Below are positions 26,674-35,506 of a stretch of 48,000 nt of DNA, piece by piece. The first letter of the stretch is position 1, and every line of letters begins with the position of its first letter. Both the position numbers and the translations under genes were made by a program. Location: the NCBI GenBank assembly GCA_002457075.1, contig NTKQ01000003.1:1-48000 (forward strand). Reading direction: 5' to 3'. Under the pieces are notes generated by a model, which saw nothing but the letters and a program-made list of their open reading frames with translations, ran no database searches and was not told the DNA's origin. This DNA comes from Cryomorphaceae bacterium MED-G11 (GTDB lineage Bacteria > Bacteroidota > Bacteroidia > Flavobacteriales > Flavobacteriaceae).

Positions 26674-26814
26674 TCATTATCAATCGTTCGTAAACGCGTA
26701 TCTGTTTAAAACAAAAAAGTTTAATAATATAATTATTAAATTGGCAGAAAAAGTGTTATTAAATTACGTATTTGATATTTATAAGTTAAAAACTTAAGAA
26801 TAATGCAGTTAAAA

Positions 26815-29800
26815 TTAGCTAACTAACTCCCATTCACCTGTTTGAAGTAACCTTTCAGCTTGTTTAAATTTTAAGGATTTAATCTCACCTGAATTGGAAT
26901 TTTTAATCTCCACTTTTTCGTTCCTTCCAATTTTTGGTAATTCTCGTGTTATAGTTTCAACCTTCTGATTTTGATTACTCGCACTAGCTCCAACTCTACG
27001 GGCTCTCTCAGCTAACTCATCACTATTTAAGCTTTCTTGTTTTGATGTTTCATAATCATTTTTACTTGAGGTATTGCCTGATGCATCCTTAATTTTACCC
27101 TGATTATCTGGTAAATTAGATTTAAAAAGAAAGGAGAGTAATTCTTTATTAAGAATATGAATCATAGACTTAAACAATTCATATGCTTCAAATTTATAAA
27201 TTAATAGTGGATCCTTTTGCTCATGAACAGCTAATTGAACTGACTGCTTAAGCTCATCCATTTTTCTAAGATGATTTTTCCATTTTTCATCAATAATAGC
27301 AAGAGAAATATTTTTTTCAAAATCATCAATTAAATTCTCTCCGTTGCTTTCATATGATTTTTTAAGATCAGTTACAATATTTATAATTTTTTTTCCATCT
27401 GTAAATGGAACTACAATTCTTTTGAAGGAATTGGTCTTGTTTTCATAAACATTTTTTATTACAGGGAAAGCTAGTGTTCTATTTAATTCTTTTTTATTTC
27501 TATAAAAAGTATTTAACTCTTCGTATAAATTATTAACTAAATCATCTTCACTAGATTCTAGAAATTCATTTTCAGTTACTGGAGATGACATTGAGAAAGT
27601 AGTTATCAATTCAAACTCAAAGTTTTTAAAATTGTTAGAGCCTTTGTTTTCTATAACAATTTCTTCAATAGTGTCAAACATGATATTAGTTATATCAATC
27701 TGGAGTCTGTCACCTTTCAAAGCATTCTTTCTTAATGTATAGATAATATTTCTTTGTGAATTCATAACATCATCATACTCTAATAGCCTTTTCCTAATAC
27801 CAAAGTTGTTTTCTTCAACTTTTTTCTGAGCTCTTTCAATTGATTTTGTGACCATAGGATGTTGGATGTTTTCTCCATCTTTTAATCCCATTCTATCCAT
27901 TATATTTGAAACTCGATCTTGACCGAATAATCTCATAAGATTATCTTCAAAAGAAACATAAAATTGAGAACTGCCTGGATCACCTTGTCTCCCTGATCTT
28001 CCTCTAAGCTGCCTATCAACCCTCCTTGAGTCATGTCTTTCTGTACCAATAATTGCAAGACCTCCTGCATCAATAACATCTTTACTTAATTTAATATCAG
28101 TTCCTCTACCCGCCATATTTGTAGCTATTGTTACCACTCCTGGATCTCCTGCTTCAGCAACTATGTCAGCTTCTTTTTTGTGGAGTTTAGCATTAAGAAC
28201 ATTATGGTTAACATTTGATCTGCTTAACATTTTACTCAGTAATTCTGAAATTTCAACTGATGTAGTTCCTATAAGAACAGGTCTTTTATTATTTCTAAGA
28301 TTTATTACCTCCTCAATTATAGCATTATACTTTTCTCTTTTTGATTTATAGATTAAATCGTCCTGATCTTTTCTAACTATAGGTTTATTAGTTGGAATTT
28401 CAGTAACATCTAGTTTATAAATTTCCCAAAACTCTCCAGCTTCTGTAACTGCTGTTCCAGTCATACCAGAAAGCTTTGAATATAATCTAAAATAATTTTG
28501 AAGAGTTATAGTAGCAAAAGTTTGTGTAGCTGCTTCAATTTTTACATTCTCTTTTGCTTCAATAGCTTGATGAAGTCCGTCGGAATATCTTCTTCCATCC
28601 ATTATTCTTCCAGTCTGTTCATCTACAATCATTACTTTATTCTCGACAACCACATACTCAACATCTTTTTCAAATAATGTGTAAGCCTTTAATAATTGAT
28701 TTATACTATGAATCCTTTCACTCTTAATATTAAAATCATTAAAAAGACTACTCTTCTCTTTTGCTTCTTCTTCGCTAGACAAACCCTTATTTTCTATAGC
28801 AGCTACTTCAGTAGAAATATTAGGCATTATAAAGAAATCTTTATCATCTAAATCTTGAGAAAGAGTCTCAATTCCTTTGTCAGTAAGTTCAATCTGATTG
28901 TTCTTTTCATCAATTGTAAAGTATAATTCTTCATCAATTTGATGCATTTCACGATTATTATCTTGCATATAGAAATTTTCAGTTTTTTGAAGCTTTTGTT
29001 TTATACCTTCTTCACTTAAGAATTTAATTAATGCTTTGTTTTTTGGAAGACCTCTAAAAACTCTATAAAGCAGGAATCCTCCTTTATCATCATTTGAGGT
29101 TTTAATTAAGTCTTTGGCCTCAGAAAGGATAGTAGAAAGATATGTTTTTTGAAGAGAAACAAGTCTTTGCATTTTTGGTTTAAGATTATCAAATTCATGA
29201 CGATCTCCATCTTTTGTAGGTCCTGAAATAATCAGTGGAGTCCTAGCATCATCAATAAGAACTGAATCTACTTCATCAATAATTGCATAGTTGTGCTTTC
29301 TCTGAACAATATCATCTAGAGAGTGAGACATGTTATCTCTTAAATAGTCAAAGCCAAACTCATTATTAGTCCCATATGTTATATCAGCATCATATGCTCT
29401 TTTTCTTTCAGGAGAATTAGGTTTATGAAAGTCAATGCAATCAATTCTAAGTCCATGAAATTCAAGAATTGGACCCATCCATGCACTATCTCTTTTTGCT
29501 AAGTAGTCATTAACAGTTACAAGATGAACTCCGTCTCCAGTAAGTGCATTTAAATAAATTGGTAAAGTAGAAACCAATGTTTTTCCTTCTCCTGTTTGCA
29601 TTTCACCGATTCTACCTTGGTGCAAAACAATTCCTCCAATTAATTGAACATCATAATGAATCATATCCCAAACAACATTTTTACCAGCAGCATCCCAATT
29701 ATTCTTCCATATACATTTATCATTTTTAATCTTTGTATAGGACTTTTTAGCTGCAATTTCTTTATCAAAATCAGAGGTAGTAACTTCAATTTCTTCATTT

Positions 29801-30174
29801 TCAAAAAATCGTTTAGCTGTTTCTTTTATAACAGCAAATGCCTCAGGTAATAATTCATCTAAAATTTCAGCTTTTTTTAATATTAAGTCATTTTCCAAAG
29901 ATTCAACTTCTTTAAAAAGAAGTTCTTTTTCAGTATTTGATGATTCATCTGAAATTTTAATATTTAATTCACCTATTGATTGATTAATATCTGAGGTCTG
30001 ATCGGAAATTGATTTTTTAAATTCAATTGTTTTATTTCTAAGTTGATCATTTGAAAGAGATGACATCTTAACAAAGTGATTATTAATATCATCAACTAGT
30101 GGAGTAATTTTTTTTAGATCTTTCCCAGATTTATCCCCAAGGAATACCTTTAAGAGGGAATTAACAATGGACAT
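26815..30174 (-). CDS. secA: Preprotein translocase ATPase SecA
   Basis: Motor ATPase that drives proteins through SecYEG. At 1119 residues it is the long Bacteroidota form. Motor 1 has the Walker A MQTGEGKT and the DEAD-like DEVDSVLIDDARTPLI. A large insert and the preprotein-binding domain follow. Motor 2 has GTTSVEIS, VTIATNMAGRGTDIKL and RQLRGRSGRQGDPGSSQFY. The helical scaffold comes next. The C-terminus (GEIKSLKFKQAERLLQTGEWEL) lacks the Cys-rich zinc/SecB tail seen in Proteobacteria. A -7 element lies 14 bases before the ATG. Gene order DUF2795-secA-gltBD is on one strand, but gltB has its own promoter. Confidence 0.97.
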   Translation of the reverse strand: MSIVNSLLKVFLGDKSGKDLKKITPLVDDINNHFVKMSSLSNDQLRNKTIEFKKSISDQTSDINQSIGELNIKISDESSNTEKELLFKEVESLENDLILKKAEILDELLPEAFAVIKETAKRFFENEEIEVTTSDFDKEIAAKKSYTKIKNDKCIWKNNWDAAGKNVVWDMIHYDVQLIGGIVLHQGRIGEMQTGEGKTLVSTLPIYLNALTGDGVHLVTVNDYLAKRDSAWMGPILEFHGLRIDCIDFHKPNSPERKRAYDADITYGTNNEFGFDYLRDNMSHSLDDIVQRKHNYAIIDEVDSVLIDDARTPLIISGPTKDGDRHEFDNLKPKMQRLVSLQKTYLSTILSEAKDLIKTSNDDKGGFLLYRVFRGLPKNKALIKFLSEEGIKQKLQKTENFYMQDNNREMHQIDEELYFTIDEKNNQIELTDKGIETLSQDLDDKDFFIMPNISTEVAAIENKGLSSEEEAKEKSSLFNDFNIKSERIHSINQLLKAYTLFEKDVEYVVVENKVMIVDEQTGRIMDGRRYSDGLHQAIEAKENVKIEAATQTFATITLQNYFRLYSKLSGMTGTAVTEAGEFWEIYKLDVTEIPTNKPIVRKDQDDLIYKSKREKYNAIIEEVINLRNNKRPVLIGTTSVEISELLSKMLSRSNVNHNVLNAKLHKKEADIVAEAGDPGVVTIATNMAGRGTDIKLSKDVIDAGGLAIIGTERHDSRRVDRQLRGRSGRQGDPGSSQFYVSFEDNLMRLFGQDRVSNIMDRMGLKDGENIQHPMVTKSIERAQKKVEENNFGIRKRLLEYDDVMNSQRNIIYTLRKNALKGDRLQIDITNIMFDTIEEIVIENKGSNNFKNFEFELITTFSMSSPVTENEFLESSEDDLVNNLYEELNTFYRNKKELNRTLAFPVIKNVYENKTNSFKRIVVPFTDGKKIINIVTDLKKSYESNGENLIDDFEKNISLAIIDEKWKNHLRKMDELKQSVQLAVHEQKDPLLIYKFEAYELFKSMIHILNKELLSFLFKSNLPDNQGKIKDASGNTSSKNDYETSKQESLNSDELAERARRVGASASNQNQKVETITRELPKIGRNEKVEIKNSNSGEIKSLKFKQAERLLQTGEWELVS

Positions 30175-30187
30175 ATTATTTTTTTTT

Positions 30188-30195
30188 CAAATTTA
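30188..30195 (-). promoter_or_regulatory. -7 element of the secA promoter
   Basis: TAAATTTG on the minus strand is a perfect TAnnTTTG, 13 bases before the secA ATG. No TTTG is found at the right distance upstream. Confidence 0.5.
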
Positions 30196-30230
30196 TCTAA
30201 AAATTACCAATAAATATTAATCTAATATAA

Positions 30231-30452
30231 TTAATACTCGTCCTCGTTCCAAAGGTAATCATCTTCTGTAGGAAAATCTGGCCAAATCTCTTGAATTGAT
30301 TCATATACATCACCTTCATCCTCTAAAGACTGAAGATTTTCAACAACCTCAAGTGGAGCTCCGGTTCTAATTGAGAAGTCAATTAGTTCGTCTTTTGATG
30401 CTGGCCAAGGGGCATCACTTAAATAGGAGGCTAGTTCTAATGTCCAATACAT
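30231..30452 (-). CDS. DUF2795 family protein, 73 aa
   Basis: The frame stays open upstream to 30497, but the ATG at 30452 is chosen for two reasons. The conserved protein begins MYWTLELASYLSDAPWP, and a perfect promoter -7 element sits inside the would-be extension, so the extra codons would not be transcribed. The acidic 73-residue protein belongs to a small conserved family (DUF2795) of unknown biochemical role, with a helix-turn-helix-like core (SKDELIDFSIRTGAPLEVVENLQ) and an acidic tail (EDDYLWNEDEY). secA follows 56 bases downstream with its own promoter. Confidence 0.88.
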   Translation of the reverse strand: MYWTLELASYLSDAPWPASKDELIDFSIRTGAPLEVVENLQSLEDEGDVYESIQEIWPDFPTEDDYLWNEDEY

Positions 30453-30467
30453 GAAACTTATTTTCTG

Positions 30468-30498
30468 CAAAAATATATTATAACTCCAGAAAACCAAA
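30468..30498 (-). promoter_or_regulatory. Consensus Bacteroidota promoter for the DUF2795 gene
   Basis: On the minus strand TTTG (30495-30498), exactly 19 bases, then TATTTTTG (30468-30475): a perfect -33/-7 pair. The predicted start near 30462 gives a leader of about 10 bases. It is the best match in the window and also overlaps the 3' end region of lnt. Confidence 0.75.
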
Positions 30499-30504
30499 GA
30501 AATT

Positions 30505-32103
30505 TTATTCTTTTACTCGAGAAAAAGAAATTAGTAGCAATAAAACGGATAATAAAATGCAGATTCTTGCAATGTAATCTCCATTTTTACTGTAAAAAGT
30601 TCTTTTGTCTATCGTGTAGGCCACTCCACTTAATATTCCTTTTTCATCGTATGGTAATGCAGTATCATATTCTCCATTTTCATTTATTATGGTAGAAACT
30701 CCAGAATTAGCACTTCTAATTATATATCTTCTGTTTTCAATAGCTCTTAAACGTGCATAACTTAATAAATGCCTATGTCCTGGAGTATCACCCCACCATG
30801 CATCATTTGAAATAATCGTTATAAAATTTGCACCTAGATTTACATAATCAGCAACATATTCACCATAAATTGTTTCATAACAAACTATTGGAACTGTTTT
30901 TAAGTCTTTTTTAGAGTGTTTAAAAATCTTCCTTTCAGATTTATGTTGAGTTCCTTTAGAGACAACGCTACCACCTAAATCAACCATTATAGTTCCAAGA
31001 ATAGGTTCTAGTAAAGATTTTAATGGCATATATTCAGTCCCAACAACAAGTTTAGACTTATGATTAAATTCAAAATCTTTATCTGCTGAAAAATTGATAG
31101 AAGAATTATAATAATCAATCCATAATTTCTCTCTAACAAGATTAGCAGTTTTAGATGGTTTTTCAATTTGATTTTGATATAATTTATAAAACTGAATACC
31201 AGAGATCAAGTTTGTATCTCTAAAATCATTTAGCAAATAACTTAAACTGTCGTGCAACTTTGAATACTTAAAATAGTCAACATTCTCACCGTATCCCTCT
31301 GAGAAGTATGTTTCAGGTGTAATAACAAAATCATATTCATTAGTACTCAACTCTTGATTAGTTAGGTCTTTAAAAATTTCATAATAATCAAGATTACTTT
31401 TAGGTTTGGTATCCCATGGGTCTATCTTGGGCTGAGTAATTAAAACCTTAAACTTTTCTCCCAATTCAATCTTTTGACTAATTAAAAATGAAATAATAAT
31501 TGGAATACATATAAATATTAACCTTGGGAAAATTCTAATATAAAACCTTCTAGGATCTTTGAAGCTAGAATATTTTCTAATTAGATTAAATAAAAGAATG
31601 TTAGAAGTGAGTACCCAAAGACTTCCACCAAAAACCCCTGTAAACTCATACCATTGAATCCAATTTATTCTTTCTGAAAATACATTGCCTAGATTTAACC
31701 ATGGCCAAGAAAATTCCCAGTTTAGATGAAACTTTTCAAAAGCAATCCAAAAGGTTATGAAGAATAATGCTCCAGCTTTAAAATCAATTTTCCTTTTAAC
31801 TCTGCTGTAGAGTAATAGTATTATAGAATAAAATGAAGAGTTAACTAAATTTGCAAAAATAGCCCCTGGTAATGTGCTGTTAACTATCCACCATGTTGTT
31901 GATATATTCCATGCTAGAAATGCTATATAAGAATAAAAAAATAGTCTTAAATTTTTCTTACCAAGAGAATCCTTACTTATTAGATCTTCAACATAAAGTA
32001 TCGGAATTAAGCTTATAAATATTAAAGGGGTAAAACCATTAACTGGCCAGGAACAAGCCAATAAAAAACCAGTAGCTAGGGAATATACAAGAAGTCTACT
32101 CAC
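30505..32103 (-). CDS. lnt: Apolipoprotein N-acyltransferase
   Basis: An inner-membrane enzyme that adds the third acyl chain to the N-terminal Cys of lipoproteins. The 532 residues contain about six N-terminal transmembrane helices and one at the C-terminus, flanking a periplasmic nitrilase-like domain (about 225-495). Catalytic positions are visible as Glu in VITPETYFSEG and Cys in VPIVCYETIYGEY; the Lys is probably in the LVVGTEYMPLK region. The start is a GTG, since no in-frame ATG is nearby. It would act on the putative lipoproteins seen at 1-366, 1218-1646 and 43428-43877. Divergent from pssA. Confidence 0.92.
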   Translation of the reverse strand: MSRLLVYSLATGFLLACSWPVNGFTPLIFISLIPILYVEDLISKDSLGKKNLRLFFYSYIAFLAWNISTTWWIVNSTLPGAIFANLVNSSFYSIILLLYSRVKRKIDFKAGALFFITFWIAFEKFHLNWEFSWPWLNLGNVFSERINWIQWYEFTGVFGGSLWVLTSNILLFNLIRKYSSFKDPRRFYIRIFPRLIFICIPIIISFLISQKIELGEKFKVLITQPKIDPWDTKPKSNLDYYEIFKDLTNQELSTNEYDFVITPETYFSEGYGENVDYFKYSKLHDSLSYLLNDFRDTNLISGIQFYKLYQNQIEKPSKTANLVREKLWIDYYNSSINFSADKDFEFNHKSKLVVGTEYMPLKSLLEPILGTIMVDLGGSVVSKGTQHKSERKIFKHSKKDLKTVPIVCYETIYGEYVADYVNLGANFITIISNDAWWGDTPGHRHLLSYARLRAIENRRYIIRSANSGVSTIINENGEYDTALPYDEKGILSGVAYTIDKRTFYSKNGDYIARICILLSVLLLLISFSRVKE

Positions 32104-32172
32104 ATTTAAAAGTTTAAAAGGTTTTACAATCTAATATTACAATTTTTTTATAAATTGAGTGCCATAAGAATC

Positions 32173-32931
32173 ATGATAAAATCTTTCATACCTAATTTTC
32201 TGACTTTATTAAATTTAATTTGCGGTTGTTTTTCAATTGCATTTGCTTTTCAATTTCAATTTGATGCTGTTTTAATACTTGTTCTAATGGGTGTGCTTCT
32301 AGATTTTCTGGATGGAATGGCAGCTAGGCTGTTAAATGCAGAATCTAATTTTGGAAAACAATTAGACTCACTCTCAGATATCGTAACAAGTGGTGTCGTT
32401 CCAGGTATAGTGGTTTATCAATTATTTAAATTATCCGGTAATAGAGTTTTAGATTTTGATTTAAACTCATATATGAATCCAATATTTAACTTAGATCTTG
32501 TATTTTCTATTTCACCTGTTGCATTTATAGCTTTTCTAATTACGTTAGGTTCAGCAGTAAGGTTAGCTAAATTTAATACTATTGATTATACAGATGAATT
32601 TGAAGGACTTCCAACTCCTGCAAATGCACTCTTTTTTGTTGCACTTCCTTTGTTAATTGATCACGTTTACCTTATTGAATCAAAAGAATATTTACTTAAT
32701 AATTATACTTTAATTACCCTTACAATATCAAGTGTTATTTTAATGAATGTTCCTTTTAGACTTTTTTCATTAAGACTATCTCTAAGAAAATATGATTATA
32801 ATATCTTTAAGATATTGACAATAGTTTTATCAATACCCATCATCCTACTTTTTGGACTAGGAGGGTTCTCATTAGTTATAATATTATACTTATTTCTAAA
32901 TGTCATAAGGAACTTGTGGTCTTTAATCTAA
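32173..32931 (+). CDS. pssA: CDP-diacylglycerol-serine O-phosphatidyltransferase
   Basis: A membrane enzyme making phosphatidylserine, the precursor of phosphatidylethanolamine. The CDP-alcohol phosphotransferase signature is complete: DG, then AR, G, D and D with the right spacing in DGMAARLLNAESNFGKQLD plus the last Asp. Six to eight helices are visible. The frame is open to a TTG at 32155, but relatives begin directly before the IPNFLTLLNL segment, so I prefer the ATG at 32173 (252 residues). It converges with lptB, ending 3 bases before the lptB stop. Confidence 0.92.
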   Translation: MIKSFIPNFLTLLNLICGCFSIAFAFQFQFDAVLILVLMGVLLDFLDGMAARLLNAESNFGKQLDSLSDIVTSGVVPGIVVYQLFKLSGNRVLDFDLNSYMNPIFNLDLVFSISPVAFIAFLITLGSAVRLAKFNTIDYTDEFEGLPTPANALFFVALPLLIDHVYLIESKEYLLNNYTLITLTISSVILMNVPFRLFSLRLSLRKYDYNIFKILTIVLSIPIILLFGLGGFSLVIILYLFLNVIRNLWSLI

Positions 32932-32934
32932 AAA

Positions 32935-33669
32935 TTATATATTTTTTCTTTTAAATTCAAAGTTCTTACCTAAATATACTTTTCTTACAATTTCGTCCTT
33001 AGCAAGCTCCTCAGGTATACCTTCTTTTAAAATTTTCCCTTCAAACATAAGGTATGTTCTGTCGGTAATTGCAAGGGTTTCTTGAACGTTATGATCAGTT
33101 ATTAAAATACCAATATTTTTCTTTTTTAATACTGATATTATAGATTGAATATCTTCAACAGCAATTGGGTCTACTCCAGCAAATGGTTCATCTAATAATA
33201 AGAATTTAGGATCATTAGCTAAAGCTCTAGCAATTTCGGTTCTTCTTCTTTCTCCTCCAGATAATAAATCCCCTCTACTTTTTCTAATTTTTATGAGACC
33301 AAATTCTTCCATCAATTGTTCAGCTTTTTCTTTTTGTTGATTTTTTGTTAAGTCCGTAAATTCAAGTATGCCAAGGATATTATCTTCTACAGATAGTTTT
33401 CTAAAAACAGATTCCTCTTGCGCTAGATATCCAATCCCTTTTTGGGCTCTTTGATACATTGGGAAACTTGAAATTACTTCTTTATCTAGAAAAATATCAC
33501 CACCTTCAGGTTTAATTATTCCAACTATCATATAAAATGATGTTGTTTTTCCTGCACCATTTGGACCAAGTAATCCAACAATTTCTCCTTGATTGACTTC
33601 AATAGAAATATTATTTACAACTTTTCTACCTCTGTATGATTTTGAAATTTCTTGAGCTTTAAGAACCAT
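32935..33669 (-). CDS. lptB: LPS export ABC transporter ATPase
   Basis: Cytosolic ATPase of the LptBFGC machine that moves lipopolysaccharide from the inner membrane to the cell surface (244 residues). Walker A is GPNGAGKTT, the Q loop lies in YLAQEESVFRKLSVEDN (typical of LptB), the signature is LLSGGERRRTEIARAL, Walker B is FLLLDEPFAGVDP and the switch His is in ITDHNVQETL. It is third in a minus-strand operon, kdsD-tatC-lptB, starting 10 bases after tatC. lptF/lptG/lptC are not in the window. Confidence 0.95.
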   Translation of the reverse strand: MVLKAQEISKSYRGRKVVNNISIEVNQGEIVGLLGPNGAGKTTSFYMIVGIIKPEGGDIFLDKEVISSFPMYQRAQKGIGYLAQEESVFRKLSVEDNILGILEFTDLTKNQQKEKAEQLMEEFGLIKIRKSRGDLLSGGERRRTEIARALANDPKFLLLDEPFAGVDPIAVEDIQSIISVLKKKNIGILITDHNVQETLAITDRTYLMFEGKILKEGIPEELAKDEIVRKVYLGKNFEFKRKNI

Positions 33670-33679
33670 TTAACAAATA

Positions 33680-34477
33680 TTATGTATTTAATTTTTGATA
33701 TCCAATTTTTGAAATTATAATACTTATCTCATACAAAACTAAAATTGGAATACTAACAATTATCTGACTAGCTATATCTGGAGGAGTTATTATCGCCGAC
33801 AAACTCAAGACTATGACTAAAGCAAATTTTCTATTTTTTCTTAAAAAATCGGGTGTTACTATACCTACCTTGGTTAAATAATGAATTATAATAGGTAATT
33901 CAAAGATTAGTCCTGAGGCTAATACTGATGCTCTAAGTAAACCAATATAACTAGCTAGGTCAAAGTCGTTAAATACCTCTGAACTTATTGTATAGTTTCC
34001 TAAAAAATTTATCGATAATGGAGTCACCACATAATACCCAAATAGAACTCCAATAAAAAATAATGTTGAAGATATAAAGATAAAACCTCTTGCTCCATCC
34101 TTTTCTTTTTTATACAATCCAGGGCTTATAAACTTCCAAAATTCAAATATTACATAAGGAAATGATAGAATAAAACCAGCTAAAATAGATGTCCATAGGT
34201 GAGCAGAAAATTGTCCTGATACTGTTCTACTTTGAATTCTAAAAGGAAGATCTTCAAAGCAGAAAGCATCTCCTCCAATAGATTGTGAAATTGAACAGAA
34301 TACTTGATAGCTAATAAAATCTCCTTTTTTAGGTCCAAAAATAATTTGATCAAAAATTATATCTTTTGCCAAAAATGCTACTACTGCAACAAGTAAAATA
34401 GCAATGGTTGACCTTATGATGTGCCATCTTAATTCTTCAAGATGATCAAGAAATGACATATCTCTGGATTTACTCAT
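33680..34477 (-). CDS. tatC: Twin-arginine translocase subunit TatC
   Basis: The six-helix receptor subunit that recognises twin-arginine signal peptides of folded proteins. The N-terminal family motif is MSFLDHLEELRWHIIRS. Conserved blocks include PYVIFEFWKFISPGLYKKEK and FELPIIIHYLTKVGI. The length (265) is normal. A periplasmic loop around residues 45-80 carries two Cys residues (FCSISQSIGGDAFC), an extension worth noting. It overlaps the 3' end of kdsD by 8 bases, so the two are translationally coupled. No tatA is adjacent. Confidence 0.95.
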   Translation of the reverse strand: MSKSRDMSFLDHLEELRWHIIRSTIAILLVAVVAFLAKDIIFDQIIFGPKKGDFISYQVFCSISQSIGGDAFCFEDLPFRIQSRTVSGQFSAHLWTSILAGFILSFPYVIFEFWKFISPGLYKKEKDGARGFIFISSTLFFIGVLFGYYVVTPLSINFLGNYTISSEVFNDFDLASYIGLLRASVLASGLIFELPIIIHYLTKVGIVTPDFLRKNRKFALVIVLSLSAIITPPDIASQIIVSIPILVLYEISIIISKIGYQKLNT

Positions 34478-35444
34478 TGTTAACTCCTTCTTTAATTATA
34501 TCTAAAATATGGACAATACCCAAATATACATTACTACTATCTATAATTAATACTTGACTTATTCTATTTTCCTTCATATGTTTAAGTGCCTCAATTGCTA
34601 ATGTATTTTCAGTCATTATTTTAGGATTTTTATTCATAAAATCAGATGCAGATATATTCTCTATATTTTGTTTTTTTTCTATTACTCTCCTTATATCCCC
34701 GTCAGTAATTACTCCTACGATAATATTATCCTGAATAACAGCAGTAGCACCATACATGTTAGAAGAGATTTCATCAATAATCTTCAAGAATGAGGATGAT
34801 TTTTCTACAAAAGGTTTTCTGTTTTTATCTATCAAATTATTTAGTGTTAAGGTTAGCTTTTTTCCTAAATTTCCAGACGGATGATATTTACTAAAATCCT
34901 GTGGTGTAAATCCTTTTAATTTTTGAAGTGTCATAGCAATTGCATCACCTATTGCTAAATGACATGCAGAACTAGTTGTAGGAGCAAGATTATTATGACA
35001 TGCCTCTCTATCGATTTTGGTATGTATAAACATTCTTGATAATTTATCAAGTGAAGAGTCTTTTACGCATGAAATACCTATCAGAGTTATTTCATTTTTT
35101 GTTAGATAATTAGAGAGTGAGTTAATCTCATCTGATTCTCCACTTTTAGAAATACAAATAACAATATCATCTTTACTAATAACCCCCATGTCCCCGTGAA
35201 GTGCATCTCCTAAATGAACAAAAATTGATTTTGATCCTGTTGAATTTAAAGTAGCAGAAATTTTCATTCCTATAATAGCACTTTTACCAATTCCAGTAAG
35301 AACAATTTTACCATGGCATTCTTTTAGGATATCAATAATCTCACAAAAGTTTGAGTCGATTACACTAGAAAGATCCGAAATAGATTTAGACTCCAGGTTA
35401 AGTGTCTCTAGAGCAATATTTTTTATTATCTGTTGATTAGTCAA
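34470..35444 (-). CDS. kdsD: D-arabinose 5-phosphate isomerase (KpsF/GutQ family)
   Basis: Converts ribulose 5-phosphate to arabinose 5-phosphate for KDO synthesis, needed for the LPS inner core. The 324 residues contain a SIS domain (about 30-175: VLTGIGKSAIIGMKISATLNS, HGDMGVISKDDIVICISKSGE) and a pair of CBS repeats (about 200-324). The start is a TTG, as no in-frame ATG occurs before the conserved region. A perfect -7 element (TAAATTTG, 35477-35484) lies upstream. It heads the operon with tatC and lptB, consistent with an envelope role. Confidence 0.9.
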   Translation of the reverse strand: MTNQQIIKNIALETLNLESKSISDLSSVIDSNFCEIIDILKECHGKIVLTGIGKSAIIGMKISATLNSTGSKSIFVHLGDALHGDMGVISKDDIVICISKSGESDEINSLSNYLTKNEITLIGISCVKDSSLDKLSRMFIHTKIDREACHNNLAPTTSSACHLAIGDAIAMTLQKLKGFTPQDFSKYHPSGNLGKKLTLTLNNLIDKNRKPFVEKSSSFLKIIDEISSNMYGATAVIQDNIIVGVITDGDIRRVIEKKQNIENISASDFMNKNPKIMTENTLAIEALKHMKENRISQVLIIDSSNVYLGIVHILDIIKEGVNNE

Positions 35445-35476
35445 AATGGGAATTTTATTTTAAATTGTATATACTG

Positions 35477-35484
35477 CAAATTTA
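35477..35484 (-). promoter_or_regulatory. -7 element of the kdsD-tatC-lptB promoter
   Basis: TAAATTTG on the minus strand is a perfect -7 match. The predicted start is near 35470, giving a leader of about 26 bases. It lies in the 62-base region shared with divergent recQ. Confidence 0.5.
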
Positions 35485-35506
35485 AACAATTTGAAAAAAT
35501 CATAAT

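Noticed and set aside
30453-30497. Fifteen extra codons for the DUF2795 protein
   Set aside because: The stretch contains the perfect promoter -7 element, and the family begins at MYWTLELASYL.
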